Below are positions 56,037-64,000 of a stretch of 64,000 nucleotides of DNA, in pieces. Below the pieces are notes generated by a model. That model did not search any database and was not told the DNA's origin. It saw only the letters and a program-made list of their open reading frames with translations. Source of the DNA: Heterotrichella gracilis (taxonomy: Eukaryota > Sar > Xanthophyceae > Tribonematales > Xanthonemataceae); NCBI GenBank assembly GCA_032358255.1, contig JAULBX010018303.1, positions 21,186-85,185 of the forward strand, read 5' to 3'. Each line of letters opens with the position of its first letter. Position 1 is the first letter of the stretch. The position numbers and the translations under genes are program-made.

Positions 56037-59000
56037 ATGGCCACCCAAGGTGCCGCACGCAGGCTGGAGCTGCTGGTGAGGGTGATGAGGGAGGGTAGTA
56101 TTGCACGCGTACATCTGCCATCCCCTGTGGCCTGCGTATCTGGTCATTCTCCGACTCTACCCTGGCGGCCACATGCGTTTCTGGCACATGCATAGCACCA
56201 CAACACTGTGTCACCCTGGTGGCCAAATGCGTTGCACCAAAACAACCAGGAGTGCACCTAACGCCCGTCTGTTCTTCCACACCATTCCCCCCATTGCAGC
56301 TCTTCCTTTTGCTGGGTCTGTCGCTCATCCTCATGGTGCAGCATGCGTCCCATTTGGCCACGAAACAGGTGAGTGGGCACATACGCAGGGAGGCACTGGC
56401 ACTGCCACTGTAGCGGTGCACCAACCATGTGGAAATGGGCCTGCTGCTACACGCAATTTCACTATAAAATTTGAAGGCAACAGCAACCTGCCTTTGCTCC
56501 TAGTAGGTTGCTTGGCAAAATTTCTCCCGGTCCACTTAAACTACATGGACCTAGTCGCGTCCTCCCCGTACCTGACATGTATCGCTGTTGACCGCCACCA
56601 CCATCCTCGTGTTACCCAGACCTGGGGCACTGCCTCCGACCCGTGGCATGCCTCCATGCACCCGCCTGACGAGGTGCCGGATCTGGTTGGTGGTGAGGGC
56701 ACCTATGACAGCGTCAGCATCACGCGCCTGGCCAGCGACTGGGTGGCCTCCTACTTTGATGCGCTCAAGGGTGAGAACAGCAGCATTGGAGGTGTCCAGG
56801 GGGAACACTCCGCGCTGGAGGAAGGGGAGGACACCAGCGGCAACGACTGGTTTGACCAGGAAACGCAGAGGTGAGGCACAAGGCAGGGTGCACGGCTGTG
56901 CTAGTAGATCCATTTCATTAGATACTGGTTTTACAAAGGCCTATCTCCAGCAGACCCAGTTATGAAGATGTTAATGAAATTGTATCTTATTGAATTCACG
57001 TAAAATTGATATTTTATAACATACAGATTTATATTGATATAATTGATTATTTGTGCCTCCCTGTGGAGACCCCTTGATAGTGCACTCTGGGCACACCCCA
57101 TACGCGAGCAAAGTGCCCAGGGCGGAGAAATGTGCCCCATCCTGAGCATGGGCCCAGTATGCAGCCATGGCAGCTGCAGGCATTGGTGCCGCCCCCACAT
57201 GTTTGCATGAGGCTATTTCTTATGTCCATGCAATCAGCCCCCTCAGCACAATGCCCCATTGCTCTTTTGCCCACCTCCTCCACACCCTGCCGCTGCCCCC
57301 AGCCGCCGGTCCGCCGTGGTTGCCGGCGTGCGCCATGCATGGTCCGGGTATGCGCGCTGCGCCTTGGGTGCTGACGAGGTTGCGCCCATCACCTGCGGCA
57401 ACCGCACCACCTTTGGCGACGTGGGTATTACCGTCATTGACTCGCTGTCCACGCTGCTGTTGCTGGGGCTGAAGAAGGAGGCGCAGCAGGCAAAGCACTG
57501 GGTCAAGAAGTATCTGGACTTTGACAGGTCAGTTGGGAGGGGTTCCTCCGAGTTGATGGCCTCTGTTGTTACCGCACCGCAGCTGTTGGACTGCGTGCAA
57601 ATGCGTCATGCGTAGTGCATGTTTCTTGCACCGCTATACTCAGCTGGTGTACATGGCGATGCATGCTAGGTGGTACTGCTGGGTGCCAGGCATATACATA
57701 GTACAGGCATGGTGTTTGCAATGCCCCTGTGACTCACTCACATGCTTGACACCCTCCCCAGGGAATGGGAGCTGAATCATGGCAACGTGAGCCTGACCAG
57801 CACCTTTGAGACCAACATCCGCGTGGTTGGGGGGCTGCTATCAGCATACGAGCTGTGCGGCGAGCAGGCATTCCTTGACAAGGCGGTGGAGGTGGCGGAC
57901 ATCATGGTGGCATCATTCCACCCAGTCACAGGCATACCATATGCAAAGTTCAGCTATGCGCTTTGCAAGGTGTGTGAGGGTTTGAGGGCTGCCGTGGGGG
58001 GCATGGTGTGGTTACAGGACAGGTTACATGGCTGCAAATGCTGGTTAATGCTCTTTGGACTTTTAGAGAAGGCAAGTTTTGCTTCATGGGACTGTGTTTG
58101 CAGCGTGATACCCTACCCATTGCTAACCTGTAGGGTCGGCATGGGTGGCTTGAAGGCGTGGCGCTGCTGTCCGAGGTTGGCACCCTGCAGCTGGAGTTTG
58201 CCAAGCTGAGTGCGCTGACAGGCAACCCCATCTACCACATGAAGGCACAGCAGCCGCTGCAGGCGCTGCACGCACTCTACCCGCACACGGTGCGCACTTG
58301 CCATCCTACGCTATGTCTTCTCAGTGCACTTCAGATGTGCCATCTGCCCTGACTATCTATGAGCCCTTGCCAGCATGTCCCGCTCCTCCACCCCCACCCA
58401 TCCGCATCAGCCCCAGCCACCTCCTCCCCCACGGCAGGGCCTGCTCCCCACCTACATCGCCACCCACACGGGTGAGCCAGCTGGCAAGGGCAACCTTGTG
58501 AGCCTTGGCGCCATGGCTGACAGCTACTACGAGTACCTGCTCAAGCTGTGGATAGCCACAGGCAAGCACGACACACAGCTGCTCACCACCTGGCTGCTGG
58601 CAATGGACCAGATGATTACACATCTGGTGCAGGAAGTCAATGCAGATGGACTGCTCGTCCTGGGGCAGCTTGAGGGGTAGGTGGACTTAGCAAATAACTA
58701 TGCACAACTGGAAGATTGCCTGGAGTAATCTTGTCTACAGCTTGCATGCATGCGCCCATGGGGCTTGGAGTTACTCCCATGATATGTTGTCTTCCCTTTC
58801 CCATGTCATGCTCGTGTGTCCTCTCTATGCAGACCCCCTGGCAAGATGAAGTTCAGTGCCAAGATGCAGCACCTGGCCTGCTTTGTCCCTGGGATGCTGA
58901 CCCTGGGGGTGATGTCCGGGGCTGTGGCGGGTGAGCGGCAGCGCACGTACCTCACTGTGGCCAGGCGGCTGGCGCACACCTGCTACCTCATGTACGACCT

Positions 59001-60498
59001 CATGCCAACAGGTGAGCCGGGAGAGCAGCCTTATGGCAGGCAGGGGAGGCACATTCATGCTGTGCCATGTCTTACTACACAACATGGTCATTGCGCCCAA
59101 CTTTTCATGTTGTTGCCGCGCGTGTTGATTGCACAGCGCTGGCCGCATGCCATCTTCCGCCCTGACCGCTGCATGCCCTCTCGTCTGCAGGCCTATCCCC
59201 CGACGAGGTACTGTTTGAAAACTTGACCCTGTGGATTGTCAGCCCATCCTACCAGCAGCGCCCTGAAGCAATCGAATCTTTCTTCTATTTGTGGCGTGCA
59301 ACAAGGGACCCGATTTATCGTGAATGGGGATGGAAGATTTTCCAGACTATCGAGAATAAAACCAAGGTACGCAGGCTGCATGTGCTTGTCCAACTGTCCA
59401 CTTCTTTTGTGCGTACACGGTTAGCATATGAAACATAATGTACACTCTTGAAATTGGATATGATGTTAGAATCATTGTCTAATGTAGTATTTTCTAGGGA
59501 GGCAGAAATAAGAAAAATATTTAAAATATGCCAATTTTCTTTTTCGATTGACTCCAGTAAGATAATCCACCCGCATCATAACATAACACTAAATGAGGCC
59601 AAGCTACTGATGCTATCATATCAAAGCCTCACTAACCAGCTTGCCAGGGACTCGTCAGGTAGCTATTTATCCGCTGCGCTGGTTGTGGATTGCATTTAGC
59701 TGACAAGGATTGCGGCTTCCTGTGATGGCTACCAGTGGTGAATGACAACAATGTTGCATGATTGCAACTACCAAGTTTGCCATGCTCCCCTCTCTTAGTT
59801 GCCCTCCCTCTCCCTCAATCCCCAGGTTGCTAACGGCTACAGCGGGCTGGTTGATGCTGGGAAGGTGCCTTGGGAGCTGGATGATCAGATGCAATCGTTC
59901 TTCATCGCTGAAACGCTCAAGTACATGTTCCTCCTGTTCTCCCCCGACTCGGCCCTCCCCCTTGACCAGTGGGTTCTCAACACCGAGGCCCACCCGCTCA
60001 AGACAATGGACATGTCACTCAGGGTGGCAATGAAGAAGATGAGCCTGCGGCCAAAGATTCCAAAGCGGTGCAAGAAGTACCAACACATGCGGTGGAACGA
60101 CGTAAGTGCACTTAGACACAAACCCTTGTACAAATACGACATTGCTGGGCAGGTGGTGCATGTTAATCCTGCTGTGGCATATTTCCTTGCTAGCGCGCAC
60201 CCGCGTGTAAGCGGCGGTAACGCGTTCTTTTGCCTCTGGCCATGTGCACCATGTGCCCGTCCTTGCAGCACATGGCCTCACTCATTCGCCCTCTTTGTTG
60301 CAGGAGGAGCCTGCTTGGACCCTGGAAGCCATGCTGCCAGCAGGTGAGGTGCCGCCGCTGCAGCAGCAATCTGGGCCTGTTGGGGTAGCAGCTGAAGCAA
60401 ACAGCAGTCTATCTGAGATATCACCAGCAGATGCAGATTCTACTTCGGCAGTCGCAGATCGGCCGCGGTTGCGGCGGCGGTTCAGACGGCATAGATAG
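56037..60498 (+). CDS. GH47 class I alpha-1,2-mannosidase
   Basis: Eleven exons join in phase to 670 residues: 56037-56075, 56300-56368, 56620-56870, 57303-57527, 57762-57969, 58134-58289, 58438-58676, 58833-59011, 59191-59366, 59826-60101, 60304-60498. A signal anchor near residues 10-27 (LLLFLLLGLSLILMV) makes it a type II membrane protein of the ER or Golgi. GH47 landmarks in order: VRHAWSGYARCALGADE, FETNIRVVGGLLSAY, SLGAMADSYYEYLLKLW, HLACFVPGMLTLG, YQQRPEAIESFFYLWRAT, ESF-like MQSFFIAETLKYMFLLFSP and VLNTEAHPL. The catalytic acids (E in FETN, D in ADSYY, E in RPEAIES) and the calcium-binding NTEAHP are all present. It trims mannose from N-glycans. An acidic linker (residues 72-107) and a basic C-terminal tail (RRRFRRHR) are additions. 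TGTAA at 60798 could be its poly(A) signal. Confidence 0.94.
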
Positions 60499-63254
60499 GG
60501 CAGCATCGGGGGCCCTCCTGCTGCACACATTTTATGCAGCAAGCATCTCGAGTGCTGCTGGGCTGGACTTTGGGAGCATGTGGTTTCTGTCTTCTTTGCG
60601 CAATTGCAATGAACCAGGTCAAGGAATTAATTCTGCCGAAGAATACTTTACTGGAAACCAGGGTGACTGTCATAAATGGCCATTCAATGCAATTTGCACG
60701 TCGTGATCATGAATGTTGGGCAGACCCGCAGGCACACTAACATGGTACCAGTTGTTGCCAGTATAACTCTTGGTTGTTTACTATCAGAGTAAGTTGTTGT
60801 AATTTCAAACACATTTTCCAAGTTGGCGGTTGGGTCAACCTGCGCATGTGCAAAAATACCTAGGCTACTTTAAAGGAAGTTGCGCTTATGTTATTTTAAA
60901 CTTAGTGCCAGTAATACTAAATTACTTTCTTTGTGCCCCGCGTGTGCCCGTGAAGGAGCACGCACACATGCATTCTTGTATACAATAATGGCATGGCATT
61001 AATCTTCATGATTAGCAAACATTAACAATTCACTTGTCCAACCTGCATAGTTTCTATGAAAAGACTTATCATACTCAGTATGATAACCAGTGGTTTGAAA
61101 TAATAATTGAAGGCGATGATCACCTTATGATAAGGCACCACGTACGTGAAAAACAACAAGCAAGTCTGAAGGGCCCCGGGGCTGATCACTTTGAATCAGC
61201 TCGTTAACGCATATTGCTTGTGAAAGTCATTCAGAAAAGAAGTATCGAGCGAAGGGGAAATGCGGTGGCGGAGGGTGATGTCAGCCACCGGAAAATATGT
61301 GTGCACATGTGTGGGCCGGGCTGGGGCGTAGTGCATCTGGAGGGCCCTGGTGACATATGTGGGGATCCCGAGACAATGACTAGAGGCGAGGAGGACTGAA
61401 AATTGATGGGAGAGGATTGTATTTGGTAGCCATCTGTATGTAGCTGAATAATGATTCTGGGGGCTATGCATAATTACTCTGCCGCCTTATGCACGCAATA
61501 GCAATTATGCCTTTTTGGCGTTTGGTCTCCTTTTCTTTCCTATTCTTAGCGGGGTGCGTGGCATGTCATGCATGAGGTTGATATTCCTGGGTCAAGAGCG
61601 AAAGGAGTCGGGGGAGGTTCACCTGTCACAGGGGTCCTGTGTGAAAAAAAAGTGCGGCGTGTGATACTGAGGTAGGGGTGGTCTATATATGATGTGGTGT
61701 GTGTATATATGTTGTAACAGGGGGAAAAATGGCTTCCTAGTGGCCATTACCGTCCGGGCTTGTGCCAACCTGCAAGCCACAGCACTGGTATGGGCTTCAC
61801 TATATACCAAGCCATTCTTACTCCATGTGATCTCATCCTGCTGGTGACTTAAGTGATGTCACAAATTGCGCTGGCCTTGGGCTCATAACATGCGCCAGCA
61901 AACTGACTATCGCTTTGCCACAGCACACCTTTTAAGGTACAGCTTTTACAACATGTAGTACAAGCTTCAGCACTCAGTATCCAGCCAAGTATTGCTACGC
62001 AGAAAAGTCCATGGGGCTGGGCCAACCTTGAGTTGTCGGGACCTACCCCACCATTTGTAGAAGAGTTCCCAGTCCCCTGGTATAGTGGAATACAAAACCT
62101 GGGCCTTTCTGAGAAGTAGGTTTGTATTGAGCGTATAATAAGGGCATGCAGGGGTGGTGGGATTCAAATGGTCACATAAGGGGAGTTTATGACCAGTAGT
62201 ACTCTGCAGTTGCGCAGTGTGAGGCTCTTGAGCCACTCTGGCATGCATGCATGTGCCAGTCCGCAGTCCCCGTCCTTTGTTTTTTCCGTGTGCTCCAAAG
62301 CTGGCACTGCCGAGCTGCTGTCCCTGCTTCTCAATGCGAGTACTTAGCGGACAAAAATTTAAACCGGCCTTGTATCCAGAGGTGATCAACAGGGCACCAG
62401 TACCGGCTTAGTGTTGAAAGGATTATCGATAAGGCCTTGTGTCACAGCACCAAACCAGGCATCAACACCAGTGCCGTGTCGGAAGAAAACCGTCCCTCAC
62501 AACACCGGTAAGCACACGCAAGCAACACTGCGTGGGCCACAGGCAAACCGTAGTGAAAAACTGTTGCCTCGCTTGCTGTAGCGTAGTTTTTGTGAAACCG
62601 TAGGCGCCTGGAGATCTGGGTGTCACGGTGCATGCATATAACCAGGGTTTGCCCGACAAGGGACTCCAGGCACTCGTCTATCTAACCGGTACCCGCTAGC
62701 TATTCAACCTCCAGCAAACAGGCACTGTGGCTTTTCTCCACCTTGACGGGCCTTCGTTCTTCGGCACTGTTGCTATCCGCCCTAGTGTGGTTTCGTGGGT
62801 GACTGGGTTTTGTGGGGGGTTGTGCTTCGTTGCGCAACAAACGGTTCCGCACACGCTGGGACCGGGGCATGAAAGGTTTTCGTGTATCTTGCTACATACA
62901 TTGCGTTGGGCTTCCATGCACGTCTGGAACCAGCATCCGTGGTGGGCCTGCTGCTGTCCCTGGCAAGGGTTGGGTGGGGAAAAGCCGGGTTTTTAACTCT
63001 GGTTTTGTGTTTTTATTGGGACCAATTTAAACTGTGGCATGGTTTCCTTTTCTCGTCCAGCGGCGTGCAGTTGCTCCACGGGGCCCCCCGTACTTGGTAG
63101 GGGCTTGTAGAGCACTGCAACTGAGACTTTAAAGTGATATGTCACCTGCTGTTATGAACTGTGAGACGAGTTACGAATTGTGCTGCAGGCGTTACATAAT
63201 CAGAAGCTCCCAGGCTGCCCTGTGCAACCGAAGGGTGGGTGCGCTTTGGCTGTC
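60499..63254. other. Long spacer before the F-box-like gene
   Basis: 2.75 kb with no exon I can support. It includes a palindrome TTATCATACTCAGTATGATAA-like region near 61067 and GCATGC words near 62243. The 3' UTR of the mannosidase and the promoter of the next gene should lie here. Confidence 0.4.
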
Positions 63255-64000
63255 ATGGCTTTGGACTGCTTCTACAGTTTTGCAGACCTGCCACCCAACG
63301 TGCTGCAGGTACGCCCTTGTGCAGTGACGCACAACTGTTCGCGCCCGTTGTATTCCCCAGTGACTAGGTTTTATCAGCCCCTGTCCCAATAGTCGCACTT
63401 ATCCCTGCCCTGCTCTGGCGCAGGACCTGTGCGACCTGCTGGACCAGGCTGTCCTGGCCAATGTGCGCGGGGTGTGTCGCACCTGGGCAGGGGCCGCCAA
63501 CTATTCCCTGCGCGCGGTGCGTGTTCCCTTCAGGGGCGACATAGACCATTCAACCTGGGCCAGCAATGTGAAGCAGCTGCAGGAGCAGTTCCCAAACTGC
63601 CAGGATATAACGCTGCGTGGTAAGGGTTCCACCTGTCACTTTTCATGCTGCTGCTATGCAAAGCAGCACACGGCATTGCAGTCCTCTAGCTGTGATTCCT
63701 GCTAAGTGCCGCCATTTGTGCAGGGGACCGTGCCCTGGAGGCAGCCTCACCCGAGGGCACCCAGCAGCTGTCCCTGCACCTGCAGTGCCTGCCGTTGCTC
63801 TGGCCCCAACTGGTGCGGCTGTGTGTGGTGGGCAGCAGCTGGGTCACGCGCACAGGCCTCCGCCACCTGGCGGCCATGGTGGGGGTGAGGGAGCTGGAGA
63901 TTGTTGGCGCACAGGGGTGCCCGGAGCCAGGGCCGCTGCTGGACACACTCAAGGTGGGACGGAGGGAGATGTGACGTGTGTGTGGATATGGATGGTGCTG
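63255..64000 (+). CDS. F-box/LRR-type protein, 5' part
   Basis: Three exons (63255-63308, 63424-63619, 63724-63953) stay in phase; the gene continues past the window. The N-terminus resembles an F-box: FADLPPNVLQDLCDLLDQAV and LANVRGVCRTWAGAANYSLR, with the LP start and the late W of the family. Then comes leucine-rich text (PNCQDITLRG, LVRLCVVGSSWVTRTGLRHL, VRELEIVGAQGC) like the LRRs of F-box/LRR substrate receptors. If so it links Skp1-cullin ligases to substrates. Many algal F-box/LRR proteins look like this. The F-box match is weak and the start ATG is chosen because it opens directly before the motif. Confidence 0.68.

Noticed and set aside
62696-63100. Trp/Gly-rich open frames in the spacer
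   Set aside because: Overlapping frames on both strands with no domain, no signal of splicing and no phase support.

Overview
This is eukaryotic nuclear DNA. Its genes are split into many short exons with GT-AG introns (one GC-AG), exons are GC-rich, introns and spacers are richer in AT, and Arabidopsis-type TTTAGGG/CCCTAAA telomere-like repeats are scattered through introns. Gene content (class I alpha-mannosidase, tubulin cofactor B, SOUL protein, prolyl 4-hydroxylase, PC-esterase, WD40-TPR protein, MYND-finger proteins) fits a chlorophyte green alga, perhaps a chlamydomonadalean such as Haematococcus. The species is an inference, not something I can read directly. I saw no rRNA, tRNA or CRISPR array.

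I could assemble thirteen genes by joining exons in phase. From left to right: a MYND-finger gene (+, 350-6790) carrying a frameshift and an in-frame stop; a gap inside an AT-rich palindromic repeat array (6829-7136); a secreted DNRLRE-like protein (-, 7716-9590); a 92-residue single-pass membrane protein (+, 10552-11710); tubulin-folding cofactor B (-, 12504-14706); a SOUL heme-binding protein (-, 16006-18213); a second, intact MYND-finger paralogue of 1010 residues (-, 19176-26571); a prolyl 4-hydroxylase (-, 27859-29900); a secreted PC-esterase/SGNH protein (+, 30588-33420); a large fatty-acyl-AMP ligase / carrier protein / Pls-type membrane synthetase (+, 34522-44397); CCDC25 (-, 46371-47997); a WDTC1/ASG2-like WD40-TPR protein (+, 49399-54738); a GH47 alpha-1,2-mannosidase (+, 56037-60498); and the 5' end of an F-box/LRR-type gene (+, 63255 onward). 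For eleven of them the joined exons come out to a whole number of codons, or stay open to the window edge, which supports the models. The exceptions are the first MYND gene (real or assembly lesions) and one unresolved junction at the 3' end of the ligase gene.

Functionally, several genes point to the secretory pathway and cell wall: the prolyl 4-hydroxylase and the PC-esterase are divergently transcribed neighbours, and the mannosidase and the DNRLRE protein are also secretory. The rest are housekeeping genes (tubulin folding, ubiquitin-ligase adaptors).

Two observations stand out. First, in four introns of three unrelated genes the 3' end of an exon with its splice donor is tandemly duplicated into the intron, with a telomere-like TTTAGGG array between the copies. 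Second, the FAAL-PCP-Pls gene has a domain order known mainly from bacterial lipopeptide/NRPS systems, yet here it is broken by about nineteen spliceosomal introns.
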